Source: Amarolinea aalborgensis
GTDB taxonomy: Bacteria > Chloroflexota > Anaerolineae > SSC4 > Amarolineaceae
Direction of reading: 5' to 3'
Length of the DNA stretch: 64,000 nucleotides
Assembly: GCF_900491745.1 (NCBI RefSeq)
Contig: NZ_UETR01000013.1
Span: forward strand, 51,753 to 115,752
This document shows, in pieces, positions 41,237 to 49,134 of the stretch. Position numbers and translations under genes: made by a program. The first letter of the stretch is position 1. Each line of letters opens with the position of its first letter. The notes under the pieces are model-generated. The model worked only from the letters and a program-made list of their open reading frames with translations, did not search any database and was not told the origin of the DNA.

Positions 41237-42623
41237 GTTCCGTGAAATGCTGCTGCGCCTGCGCGCTGTCCCCGATGATCACCCCCTGGGCCGGCCCATG
41301 AATGTGAATCTCGTATTTGGCGGCAGCCTGGGTCTCAGACGGCTTGGTTGCCTGCCCTGCCTCCTCCGGCTCCTTGATCCCTGCCTTCTCTGCGTAGTAC
41401 GCCATCAGTCGCCGAGTCAGCCGGTCGTACTCGCTGGAGCTGGTGAACTTGAGCCGCTCCAACAGCAGCTCTCGGATCTTGTCGTGGAACTTGAGGCCGT
41501 AGGGGTGGCGCTCGATGAAGGAATGCCGCTGAAGCTTATCGTAGATCTTGCGCGCATCTTTGACATCTACTTCCAGAATGACCGATACGGTCTCCGGATC
41601 GAACCAGCGGGCCACCACGCCCTTTTCCAGGAACGCCTGCACTTCCGCCACCCGCCCACGGCGCAGAATCCGTTCCAGAAGTTCCGAAGCGATCCGATCG
41701 CGGTCGGCGCTGCTCTCCAACGCGCCAACCTGCTCCCAGCCGCCGGCTTCCTTGGCCAGGTGGCGCACCAGTACCAGCAACAGCGGATAGCCGCCGGTGA
41801 AGCGGTAGACCTGGTCGAGCACGACGGGGGCGCTCAGACCGTAATGACGCAGGTACGCCTTTGCGTCCACCTCATCCAGCTCGCGCAGAGGCTGACTGCT
41901 GACCTTGTCGCCGTGTTCGCTCCAGTCGAAGTTGACCCGGTGCAGCTCGTTGCGGCCGAGGATCACGAGCCGCGCCGCGGGCGGCAGGCCGGGGGTCAGC
42001 GTCCGGCAGACCCAGTCGTCCAGCCCCTCCATCTCCTCGTAGGTGTCAATCAGCAGCGCAACCGGCCGGCGCAGCTCGGCCAGACCAGCGGCCAGCCCCT
42101 CCATAAAGCTGCTCGTCAACGCCCGCTCGGCGCCGCGCAGGTAGCGCTCCATGGCAAAGCGGTTGCTGACCGTGCGCTTGACCGCTTCAGTGACCGTGCT
42201 CCCCAGGCCGCCCAGGATGCCGCCCAGTCCGGCGGGGTCCTTGACGTTGCCCACCACATCGAAGAGCGCCGAGATCCCGCCGCCCTGCTGCAGCACCTGG
42301 TTGACGATCAGGTAGTCATGGAACTGGCGGTCGAACTCGCGGAATCCGTCTGCCAGCTTCTCGCCGGCCGGGCTGGCGATCAATCCCGTCATGAACAGGC
42401 CGAGGATACGGTCCGGCGTCAGGTCGGGTTGGATGCCATCCACGGCCGCCATCGGGATGCCGAGCGCCTGCGCATGGCCCAGCAGCTTGCCGCCCACCAC
42501 GGTCTTGCCGATGCCGCCGGGGCCGTAGATCTCCAGCAGACGGTACGCTGTGCGGCCGGCCAATAAATCGTCGAACAGGGCAACCTCGGCCTGCCGGCCA
42601 ACGACGAACTCAGGTGTTGGCAT
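41205..42623 (-). CDS. STAND-type P-loop ATPase with C-terminal RHIM/amyloid-like motif
   Basis: A 472-residue protein. ATG 42623 follows AGGAGG; the frame opens slightly earlier at 42656. It has Walker A GPGGIGKT (34-41), Walker B VALLIDTYEE (188-197), sensor-like ARLVILGRNEL and GGYPLLLVL. A winged-helix region ends with KFHDKIRELLLERLK. The C-terminal tail holds YEIHIHGPAQGVIIGDSAQ (about 437-455), which closely matches a segment of the EAD/coiled-coil protein at 46590-47333. It lies between a truncated TPR-like frame upstream and the TPR protein downstream. The likely role is an NTP-driven switch that recruits partners through the motif. Confidence 0.8.
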   Translation of the reverse strand: MPTPEFVVGRQAEVALFDDLLAGRTAYRLLEIYGPGGIGKTVVGGKLLGHAQALGIPMAAVDGIQPDLTPDRILGLFMTGLIASPAGEKLADGFREFDRQFHDYLIVNQVLQQGGGISALFDVVGNVKDPAGLGGILGGLGSTVTEAVKRTVSNRFAMERYLRGAERALTSSFMEGLAAGLAELRRPVALLIDTYEEMEGLDDWVCRTLTPGLPPAARLVILGRNELHRVNFDWSEHGDKVSSQPLRELDEVDAKAYLRHYGLSAPVVLDQVYRFTGGYPLLLVLVRHLAKEAGGWEQVGALESSADRDRIASELLERILRRGRVAEVQAFLEKGVVARWFDPETVSVILEVDVKDARKIYDKLQRHSFIERHPYGLKFHDKIRELLLERLKFTSSSEYDRLTRRLMAYYAEKAGIKEPEEAGQATKPSETQAAAKYEIHIHGPAQGVIIGDSAQAQQHFTEHEPEASQPEP

Positions 42624-42883
42624 CGCTCTCCTCCTGATCTGATAGCGTTCTCCCATTCGTGTCTGAGGTGGCGAAAACGCCCTTCCTGGCGGCGGACCTG
42701 GGCCAAGTCAGGCAGAGCTAACCGAAAGCGTTTTACCTCACGCAACAGTGTGTCGCATAATCTGAAATCGTGCGCGGTGATTGCCCTGTCGAAAGCCCGC
42801 TTCCATTCCGCAGTGGCGCCAGGCATCTCGACGCGCAACAGCGTTGTCAGGTACTCAACCAAGTAGGAGGCACTGGTAACCAT
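42419..42883 (-). pseudogene. Truncated TPR/helical N-terminal module overlapping the STAND gene
   Basis: The first 75-80 codons are coding-like (YLVEYLTTLLRVEMPGATAE, then WKRAFDRAITAHDFRLCDTL) and resemble the N-terminal helical modules of the two TPR proteins in the cluster. After about codon 85 the frame runs out of phase through the P-loop region of the ATPase gene for 204 bases, so that part is a shadow. Either this is a cut-off TPR gene or it was once fused in frame to the ATPase. It may still be translated and coupled to the ATPase start. Confidence 0.45.
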
Positions 42884-42974
42884 ATCTCAAGTCCTACACC
42901 CTTAGCAGTTATCCAGCAGATACGCGTCGCGGGACTCGGCCATCGCCACCTCCGATTCGTCCGGGCCGGCGGAT

Positions 42975-44690
42975 TCATCGGCGAGGACGTGGAGGCGCAG
43001 GTGTTTGAGTCCAGCTTTTCACCTCTGCTACTGCATCCTCCACCCACCTCGCCAGCTCCATCTGCTCCCAAAACTCGACCACATACCGGCACACAAACGC
43101 TGCATCCTCCGCTCGGCCGTGCTCGATCAACTCCTCCACGTTGCGCCGGATCGCGTCCATGCTGACGCGGTAGCGGCGCTCGTCGCCGTGCTGGCGAGCA
43201 ATCGCAGCGGCTGTGGCGTAGTAATTGTACGCCTGGGGCAGCCGTTCGTCCACCGCGGCGTCGCCCAGGAGCCAGGCGATGACCACCAGCCAGCGGCCAG
43301 CGTCGTGTTCCTGCGCCAGGTCCCAGGCCGGTCGCAGGATCTCGGCGAGCTGCGCCTCCTTCTGCCCCTCGTCGCGCGCCACCACGCCGAACTTGTAGAG
43401 GGTCTCGATCTGGGCGGGGATGTCCCTGCGCTGCCGCTCCAGATCCAGCGTCTGCTCCAGCAGCGCCCGCGCCTCGTCGAAGCGGCCTTGCATGGAGCGC
43501 AGAATGCCCAGACCGCCCAAGGCACGATCTTGCAGCCGGAGGTCGTCCAACCGACGGCCGGTCTCGGCGGCTGAAAGATAGAGACCCTCAGCCTCATCTT
43601 GACGATCCAGCGCCCGCAGCGCACCGGCCAGGTTGACCTGCGCGATCCCGGCGTCCAGGTTCGCGCCCGCCTGGCGGTAGAGATCCAGGCTGCGTTGATG
43701 CGCGGCCAGCGCGTCCTCGGGCCGGTCCTCCAAGCCTTCCAACTGCCCCAGGTTGCCCCACATGAGCCCCTGGCCGCGCAGGTCGCCCAGCGATTCGTAG
43801 TGCGCCAGCGCCTCGCGATAACACGGCCGCGCCCGCTCGAGCAGTCCCTGTTCGTGATAGATGGCGCCCAGGTTGCCGAGCGCCTGCGCCTGGCCGCCTA
43901 AATCGCCAACCTGCTGCGCCAGCACCAAACTGTCGGTGTAGTACGTCATTGCCTGATCGAGTAGGCCCTGGTGCCGCGCCAAAATGCCCAAGTTGTTGAG
44001 CACGTCAATGACGGCCCGCTGTTCGCCATGGCGACGCAGCACCTGCAGAGCCTCCTCGTAGGCTGCCGACGCCCGCGCCAGCTCGCCGCGCCGGCGATAG
44101 ACCTGCCCCAGGTTGATCTGCGCCCGCGCTACGCCTTGCGGCTGGCCCAGTTGGTCGTAGAGCGCCCTGGCCTGCTCCAACTCAGCCGCACCGGCCGTAT
44201 CGTCGCCTGAGCTGATCAGCGCCAGGCCGAGATTGTTGCGTATCATCGCCTCTTCGCTAGTGCCGGTCCAGCCCAGCAAGAGGCGCGCCAGCGCCTGCCG
44301 ATAGCGAGCGACGGCTGAGGGCAGCTCGCCGCGTGCCTGGTGCAGGGTGCCCAGGTCGTTGAGCACCCTGCTGGCATTGAAGTCGTCGCCGGTCTCGTCG
44401 AGGAGCGCCAGGCTGCGCAGGAAGTCAGCCTCGCTGCGGTCGTAGTCTTCTAGGAGCAGCTCCAGCAGCGACTGGCAGCGCAGCGCGACGGCCTGGCTGT
44501 GCGGCGAAAGCTGGACGCCGCTGCCCTTGATGCCGGTCAGTAGCAGCCGGCATTCAGCGACTGCGTTGTCCATCCAGGCATGCACGAAGCGGTCGGCCCA
44601 GCGGTGCGTGCCACCATCGTCGTCCTGGGCGATGGCCAGGCGGAAGTATTCGAGTTGATGGGCGGCGCCTGGCGCTGGACTGAATATCAT
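42975..44690 (-). CDS. TPR-repeat protein, second in the cluster
   Basis: A 571-residue helical protein with about 10 TPR/LGN repeats (VLNDLGTLHQARGELPS, MIRNNLGLALISSGDD, VLNNLGILARHQGLLDQ, ALGNLGAIYHEQGLLER). The start at ATG 44690 is favoured; TTG 44723 is possible, and both have weak ribosome sites. The frame stops at 42975, but another frame continues with good coding character (LRLHVLADESAGPDESEVA ... YLLDNC) to a stop at 42902, so a frameshift in an A4 run near 43013 may hide the true end. It follows the DUF234-type ATPase by about 75 bases. Confidence 0.82.
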   Translation of the reverse strand: MIFSPAPGAAHQLEYFRLAIAQDDDGGTHRWADRFVHAWMDNAVAECRLLLTGIKGSGVQLSPHSQAVALRCQSLLELLLEDYDRSEADFLRSLALLDETGDDFNASRVLNDLGTLHQARGELPSAVARYRQALARLLLGWTGTSEEAMIRNNLGLALISSGDDTAGAAELEQARALYDQLGQPQGVARAQINLGQVYRRRGELARASAAYEEALQVLRRHGEQRAVIDVLNNLGILARHQGLLDQAMTYYTDSLVLAQQVGDLGGQAQALGNLGAIYHEQGLLERARPCYREALAHYESLGDLRGQGLMWGNLGQLEGLEDRPEDALAAHQRSLDLYRQAGANLDAGIAQVNLAGALRALDRQDEAEGLYLSAAETGRRLDDLRLQDRALGGLGILRSMQGRFDEARALLEQTLDLERQRRDIPAQIETLYKFGVVARDEGQKEAQLAEILRPAWDLAQEHDAGRWLVVIAWLLGDAAVDERLPQAYNYYATAAAIARQHGDERRYRVSMDAIRRNVEELIEHGRAEDAAFVCRYVVEFWEQMELARWVEDAVAEVKSWTQTPAPPRPRR

Positions 44691-44765
44691 GATGATCTCG
44701 TCAAGCCTCTTGCGCCGAGGCAACAGCGGGCCATTCCAAAGGACTTCATCTCTGGTCCACCGTAC

Positions 44766-46433
44766 TTACCTGGGTTTAAGCGTCTTTTCCAGTTTCTCCA
44801 AGTCGGAGCGGGAGGAGATCAGGATGTCTTGCACTGTGGCAACCTCGCGCGCCGCGGCCGTAAAACCGCTGCGGCTGACGCACCAGGGCCGCGCCTGCAG
44901 CCTATCTGCCTTTCTCGCCAGATTCGCCAACTCCTTTTCACCCACAGCTTTGTTCTGCCACTTGACCTCCACCACCCAGCGCTGGCCGTCTTCGGTCTCA
45001 GCCAGTGCATCGGCTTCCACCTGACCGTCCGCTGAACGATAGGGGCCTACCTTGCTGAAGGTTGGCAACTGGATGCGGCCGCTTGCGCCGAACCAGGCGC
45101 CGTCCACTTCCTGGCCGGCGAAGACGCGTAACAGTTCGCGCAATTGGCTCTCGCGTGCCCGCCCCAGTTCAGCCGACAACCGCGCCTGTTTCGCTTCCAG
45201 GTCTGCCAGGAGAGGCGCCAGCGCAGCCCGGCTCGCCATCGGATCCACCTCGATGCTGCGCGTCATTGCCGCCACCCAATAGCGCAACACCGGATCGCAG
45301 TAGAAGTATTCTCCACTTTCTTCTATTACCAGATCCACTTCCTGCAGCGCCCGCAAGTAGCTACGCGTGCTTGGCGCCCCTTTGCGAACCCGTCGGGCCA
45401 CCTCGCTCAGCGTCAACCCCTCCTCCCCCGCCAGCGCCTGAAGGATAGCCTTGAGAATCCCGTAGCCTCGCGCCCGGCTCAACGAGATGTCGTAAAGGTA
45501 ACGGCAGTAGTTGTAGATCTGTCCATTGCGGCTCAGCACCTCCAGGATGAAAGCCTGTTCCGCGTCCTGGCCGGTCATGGTTTCGGCTGTAGCGACCAGG
45601 CCAGTCAGCCGCAATGCTGCGGCGTAGATGTAGAACGGATGACCGCCGGTGAGCTCATGGAGCCGCCGGCCTACGCCCGGCGGGGGAGTGGCTCCTAACA
45701 CGCGCTCGACGAGCGCCAGGCTGGCGTCGAGCGGAAACCTGGCCACCTCCAGCGCCTCGAACTGCAGAAATAGCGGCGACTGGCCTCCCTGAACCAGATG
45801 CTGCATGGCGCTGACAGCCGAGGCCGCCACAATGTACCCCAAGCGTCCCTGGCGCTGCATGGCCGACCGAAACAAGGGCATGGGCCGACGCACTGCGGGA
45901 TAGTTGCCAAGCACCGCCAGCTCGGTAAACTCGTCCAGCAGCAGAAGAATGCGACAGTCCAGCTCCTCGGCCAGCTTCTCAGGAAAGTCGAGGGCTGTGC
46001 TGATTTGCAGCGCAGGATCGTCGTGGGCGCGATCCAATGCGCCTAGAGTCTGCGCGACGCAGCGCAGGCCGCCGGCTGGGCCGCTGAGCAGTCCTGATGT
46101 CGTCAGAAAGCTCTCTCGCTCACCTTGCCCTGCGGTCAGCGCCCAAAAGGCTACCAGCCCGATATAGCGCCGGCTGAACAGTTCTGGCGACGTCACCAAT
46201 TCTTCCATGTCAATGTAGGCCGGACGGACGGGGCTATGTGGCCCTTTTTCGATCAGACGCGCTACGTGCTCTAACAGCAGCAGTGTCTTGCCGATGCGCC
46301 GGAGGCCGAACAGCGCCAGGTGCCGCGGCCGGCCGTCGGCCAGGCTGGTAGTGGCTTGTTCGAGCAGCGCCAGCTCACGCTCGCGGTCGGTGAAGAGAGC
46401 TCGCAGGTGCGGTGGATAAAAGGAGGTGGTCAT
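44766..46433 (-). CDS. COG1672/DUF234-type P-loop ATPase with C-terminal nuclease-like domain
   Basis: A 555-residue protein. ATG 46433 follows GGAG; the open frame upstream crosses a palindrome and is not used. It has Walker A GLRRIGKT (43-50) and Walker B RILLLLDEFTE. ALVERVLGATPPPGVG and LTGGHPFYIYAAALRL follow. A winged helix (LTLSEVARRVRKGAPSTRSYL) is next, then a DUF234-type PD-(D/E)xK-like domain with VEADALAETEDGQRWVVEVKW. Such proteins are common in archaea and thermophilic bacteria and are linked to mobile or conflict systems. A deletion remnant of a paralogue is at 23014-23497. The 34-bp palindrome just upstream suggests autorepression. Confidence 0.83.
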   Translation of the reverse strand: MTTSFYPPHLRALFTDRERELALLEQATTSLADGRPRHLALFGLRRIGKTLLLLEHVARLIEKGPHSPVRPAYIDMEELVTSPELFSRRYIGLVAFWALTAGQGERESFLTTSGLLSGPAGGLRCVAQTLGALDRAHDDPALQISTALDFPEKLAEELDCRILLLLDEFTELAVLGNYPAVRRPMPLFRSAMQRQGRLGYIVAASAVSAMQHLVQGGQSPLFLQFEALEVARFPLDASLALVERVLGATPPPGVGRRLHELTGGHPFYIYAAALRLTGLVATAETMTGQDAEQAFILEVLSRNGQIYNYCRYLYDISLSRARGYGILKAILQALAGEEGLTLSEVARRVRKGAPSTRSYLRALQEVDLVIEESGEYFYCDPVLRYWVAAMTRSIEVDPMASRAALAPLLADLEAKQARLSAELGRARESQLRELLRVFAGQEVDGAWFGASGRIQLPTFSKVGPYRSADGQVEADALAETEDGQRWVVEVKWQNKAVGEKELANLARKADRLQARPWCVSRSGFTAAAREVATVQDILISSRSDLEKLEKTLKPR

Positions 46434-46453
46434 GCGCGTCACTCCGTCATTGT

Positions 46454-46487
46454 TTAGGGCAATTGACCTATAGGTCAATTGCCCTAA
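46454..46487. promoter_or_regulatory. Perfect 34-bp palindrome, likely operator
   Basis: TTAGGGCAATTGACCTA is followed directly by its exact reverse complement. It ends 21 bases before the ATPase start codon. A minus-strand TATACT (46487-46492) abuts its upstream edge, so a dimeric repressor bound here would cover the transcription start. Confidence 0.75.
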
Positions 46488-46544
46488 GTATATCACAAAA
46501 CGACGTATCCTGCACAGTTGATTCTGGGCCGCAATTGGTTGGTA

Positions 46545-46589
46545 TGAGTTCGACGCCGCCTGAAGCAAACCCGATCTCTGCACCAGCCA
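46545..46589 (+). pseudogene. Remnant of the hicA 3' end
   Basis: GAGTTCGACGCCGCCTGAAG and the following bases match the end of hicA and its downstream flank at 49117-49160. Here they abut the stop of the EAD/coiled-coil gene on the opposite strand, so an older hicBA copy once lay to the left of it. Confidence 0.7.
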
Positions 46590-47333
46590 TCAAGTCTGCA
46601 GTTGCTCTTCGATCTGCGCCATTTGCTCGGCCACCTGCTCCCTCTCCGCAACCAGCTCCTGCCGACGCTCATCAAGCGCCAAGCGGTGCTCGCTGTCCAG
46701 CGTTCGCCCCAGGTCCTTGTCCAGCGCGGCGATGCGCTTCGAGAGAGCCTCGTAGCGGCTCTGCAGTTCGACCAACTGCTGACGCAGATGGCGTTGGGCG
46801 GACGGGCCGCTGGGGACGGGCGGCGCGGCCGGCGAATCGCTAAACACGTTCGTGACCTGCGCCTGGTCGCCGATCACGACGCCTTGCGCGCGGCCGATGT
46901 GAATGTTGTACTTCCCCTGCTGCACCACATGGTCGCGGCCGCCCACGACGATGCTGCCCTCGCTGCCGGCCAGCGCGCCGGTCCCCTGGGCGATCGCGCC
47001 GGAGCCGGTGAGAGTCGCCTGGTACGACACGACGGCGTCCCGTGGGGGCGACGCGGCTGGTGCAGCGCCCGCGTCCGGCGCCAGCAGCCGGTCGGCATAT
47101 TCACGGTAGCGCGCCGGGTTGATGGCCTGGATCAGCGCGGCCAACCGCGCCATCTGTCCGCTGCGCTCGGCGTACTCGATCAGAAGCTGCACACGTTGGC
47201 TGCGCGTCTGGCCGGCGGCAAACTGGTTGGCGACCGGCCGGAAGTAATCGAACGCCAGGGCTGTGAACTCATCTTCGGTGAGGGCCGCGCTGATCAGGTC
47301 ACGCAGCGCAGCGGTGTTGTAGCGTGTGGTCAC
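46590..47333 (-). CDS. EAD-like domain, RHIM/amyloid-like motif and coiled coil protein
   Basis: A 247-residue protein. The start is GTG 47333 after AAAGGAG, the same leader as in the paralogue at 48506. Residues 1-83 form a helical death-like effector-associated domain (ALRDLISAALTEDEF, FRPVANQFAAGQTRSQRVQL, LIQAINPARYREYADRL). Residues 110-132 are Gly/Ala/Ser-rich (GSGAIAQGTGALAGSEG). Residues 141-165 contain NIHIGRAQGVVIGDQAQ, shared with the STAND ATPase tail. Residues 178-245 are a coiled coil rich in Glu, Gln and Arg. The layout is that of an adaptor with one self-association domain, one amyloid-like motif and one oligomerising helix. No enzyme domain is visible. Confidence 0.75.
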   Translation of the reverse strand: MTTRYNTAALRDLISAALTEDEFTALAFDYFRPVANQFAAGQTRSQRVQLLIEYAERSGQMARLAALIQAINPARYREYADRLLAPDAGAAPAASPPRDAVVSYQATLTGSGAIAQGTGALAGSEGSIVVGGRDHVVQQGKYNIHIGRAQGVVIGDQAQVTNVFSDSPAAPPVPSGPSAQRHLRQQLVELQSRYEALSKRIAALDKDLGRTLDSEHRLALDERRQELVAEREQVAEQMAQIEEQLQT

Positions 47334-47478
47334 GGGTCGCTCCTTTGCTGACAGATCAATAAATAGCATTCACAGTTCAGGGGGAGCGTCAATCGAGCGG
47401 CGCCTGGTGATTACCCACAAGTCTCATGAGACCACACCCCCATGTCAATGCATCTTGGATGACGCCGTTCCGCCGCAG

Positions 47479-47766
47479 CTACGCCCCAGCGCGACCCGTC
47501 TGCTGTGCGCGGTAGCGCGCCACTTCCACTGGGTTGATCTCCTCGAGCCGCGCAAGCAGGCTTTGCACCTGGTCCTGCTGGCGAACATAGTCGAGCAGAC
47601 GTTGAACCTTGGTCGTACGCGCCATGCGGGCGTTGAATTTTTCATAAACTGGGCGGAAGTGATTGGAGCAAAGTACGGTCAGTGCATCGTCGCTCAGCAC
47701 TGCATTGAGCAGATCGCGCAAGGGGTCATTGTTTGGCCTAACTTCCTTCGAGTAAACATCGGGCAT
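47479..47766 (-). CDS. Stand-alone EAD-like domain protein
   Basis: A 95-residue helical protein with AGGAGG upstream. The core (PLRDLLNAVLSDDALTVLCS, HFRPVYEKFNARMARTTKVQ, RLLDYVRQQDQVQSLLARLE, EINPVEVARY) aligns along its full length with the EAD-like domains at 46590-47333 and 48063-48506, but is clearly diverged. A single-domain adaptor that could pair with either is the simplest idea. Confidence 0.65.
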   Translation of the reverse strand: MPDVYSKEVRPNNDPLRDLLNAVLSDDALTVLCSNHFRPVYEKFNARMARTTKVQRLLDYVRQQDQVQSLLARLEEINPVEVARYRAQQTGRAGA

Positions 47767-47789
47767 GAGTCAAATCCTCCTCTGGTATG

Positions 47790-48058
47790 CCAGGGTTATA
47801 GCGCAAGTTCTACAATTTGCCACAGTTCGTCCCCGTGCAGCGATACGGGGTTGCCCTTCATGCTGGCCGGTCACGACAAAGGGGCTGACCGTGATTCCCG
47901 CCGCGGTCAGCTGTTCGATCAACTCGGCGGCGCGCGCCGGATGCCTACCGCGTCACGAGCAGCGCGCGGCGTCCCATCGCCGCGGCGAGCGGGCCAAGCT
48001 GGCGCAGAGTTCCTGCGCCAAAGATGATGCGCGTGGCGGTGGTAAATTCAAAGCGCAT
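47790..48058 (-). pseudogene. Iron-containing alcohol dehydrogenase remnant (N-terminus)
   Basis: Starting at ATG 48058 the sequence reads MRFEFTTATRIIFGAGTLRQ then LGPLAAAMGRRALLVT. It continues in the next frame as GRHPARAAELIEQLTAAGIT then VSPFVVTG. This is the start of a Fe-type alcohol dehydrogenase (maleylacetate reductase-like) with a frameshift and the remaining 300 or so residues missing. It lies 4 bases after the stop of the chimeric ABM gene, so the two probably formed an operon once. Confidence 0.7.
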
Positions 48059-48062
48059 GGGC

Positions 48063-48506
48063 CTACCAGCCGCCATCGTCGGGAAACACGTTATTGTACT
48101 TGACGCTGCTGCGCGGCGCGGCCATCATCGGCGCCACGGCGTCGCGCCAGGCGGCATAGTGCGCGGTTTCCTTGTGGCGCGCCGGCGCGTCGGCCGTGCG
48201 ATAGACCTCAACCAGCAGAAAATGCGCGGCGTCGGTCGCGTCGGCGTCCGGCGCCTGCAGCCGGTCGGCATACTCACGGTAGCGCGCCGGGTTGATGGCC
48301 TGGATCAGCGCGGCCAACCGCGCCATCTGTCCGCTGCGCTCGGCGTGCTCGAGCAGAAGCTGCACACGCTGGCTGCGCGTCTGGCCGGCGGCAAACTGGT
48401 TGGCGACCGGCCGGAAGTAATCATAGACCAGGATATTGAACTCATCCTCGGTAAGGGCCGCGACGACCAGTTCCCGCATGGCGGCCGGGTGATATCGTGT
48501 GGTCAC
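48063..48506 (-). CDS. Chimera of EAD-like domain and C-terminal half of an ABM monooxygenase
   Basis: A 147-residue protein beginning at GTG 48506 after AAAGGAG. Residues 1-82 are nearly the same as the EAD-like domain at 46590-47333 (FRPVANQFAAGQTRSQRVQL). From about residue 93 it becomes FLLVEVYRTADAPARHKETA then HYAAWRDAVAPMMAAPRSSV and KYNNVFPDD, the second half of a YgiN/LsrG-like ABM monooxygenase. Half an ABM barrel should not be active. It is probably an accidental fusion from recombination, though the EAD part could still fold. The HicBA pair lies upstream on the other strand. Confidence 0.7.
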   Translation of the reverse strand: MTTRYHPAAMRELVVAALTEDEFNILVYDYFRPVANQFAAGQTRSQRVQLLLEHAERSGQMARLAALIQAINPARYREYADRLQAPDADATDAAHFLLVEVYRTADAPARHKETAHYAAWRDAVAPMMAAPRSSVKYNNVFPDDGGW

Positions 48507-48667
48507 GGGTCGCTCCTTTGCTGACAGATCAGTGAATAGCATATCACAGTTCACGGAGAGCGTCAATCAAGCGGCGGCGCGCTCGGTTGATAGCAGGGTA
48601 ATAGGCGCCTGCGCTGCCAGCCGGTGACGCTCTTTTGGCGTCTATTTCCTGATCCGGACCCCTGTGC

Positions 48668-48673
48668 TATAAT
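48668..48673 (+). promoter_or_regulatory. -10 box for hicBA
   Basis: A TATAAT 19 bases before the hicB start codon, so the leader would be about 12 bases. I found no good -35 box at the right distance. Confidence 0.4.
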
Positions 48674-48691
48674 ACGCCCCGGAGGCATCCA

Positions 48692-48931
48692 ATGGCAACG
48701 TACAGAATCACGCTGGAGATCGAGCATTTGCCCGAAGGGCCGTATTTGGGGACAAGCCCCGATCTACCGGGCCTGATTGTGCAGGCCGAGACAGCAGAAG
48801 AAGTCATACGCCTGGCGCCAGATATCGCCGCCGACTTGATCCAGGTCATGCAGGAAATGGGTCAACCGCTGCCGACGCAGCTCGTTGCCCTTTTTACGCC
48901 GCTGCGTGTTCCAATCGCCGTGCCGGCATGA
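48692..48931 (+). CDS. hicB: HicB-family antitoxin
   Basis: A 79-residue antitoxin with GGAGG before the ATG. The partial RNase H-like fold is seen in YRITLEIEHLPEGPYLGTSP, DLPGLIVQAETAEEVIRLAP and the helix DIAADLIQVMQEMGQ. It is a short HicB without a clear DNA-binding tail. It neutralises HicA, and its stop overlaps the hicA start as ATGA. A decayed copy of its end is at 38996-39100. Confidence 0.88.
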   Translation: MATYRITLEIEHLPEGPYLGTSPDLPGLIVQAETAEEVIRLAPDIAADLIQVMQEMGQPLPTQLVALFTPLRVPIAVPA

Positions 48932-49134
48932 CATACCGGGAGTTGGTTCGCAAGCTGCAAACCCTCGGCTGCGAGTTCAAACGTCAGAGCAAGGGCAGTC
49001 ACGAAATCTGGGCCAATCCGCACAAAAATCTTTCAGCCGTCATTCCTCACCATCCCGGGGATATCCCCAAGGGGACGCTCAACGCAGTCCTGAAACAGTT
49101 GGGTATTGATCGAGACGAGTTCGACGCCGCCTGA
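48928..49134 (+). CDS. hicA: HicA-family mRNA interferase toxin
   Basis: A 68-residue toxin with a double-stranded-RNA-binding-like fold: YRELVRKLQTLGCEFKRQSK, the catalytic His in GSHEIWANP, then VIPHHPGDIPKGTLNAVLKQ. The length and the Gly-Ser-His active site are standard. It overlaps hicB by 4 bases. HicA cuts mRNAs when HicB is lost. Confidence 0.9.
   Translation: MTYRELVRKLQTLGCEFKRQSKGSHEIWANPHKNLSAVIPHHPGDIPKGTLNAVLKQLGIDRDEFDAA

Noticed and set aside
42847..43092. An 81-codon minus-strand frame at the TPR gene end
   Set aside because: Composition is poor (Arg/Trp/Pro-rich shadow). The alternative frame ending at 42902 is more coding-like and is treated as a frameshift candidate.
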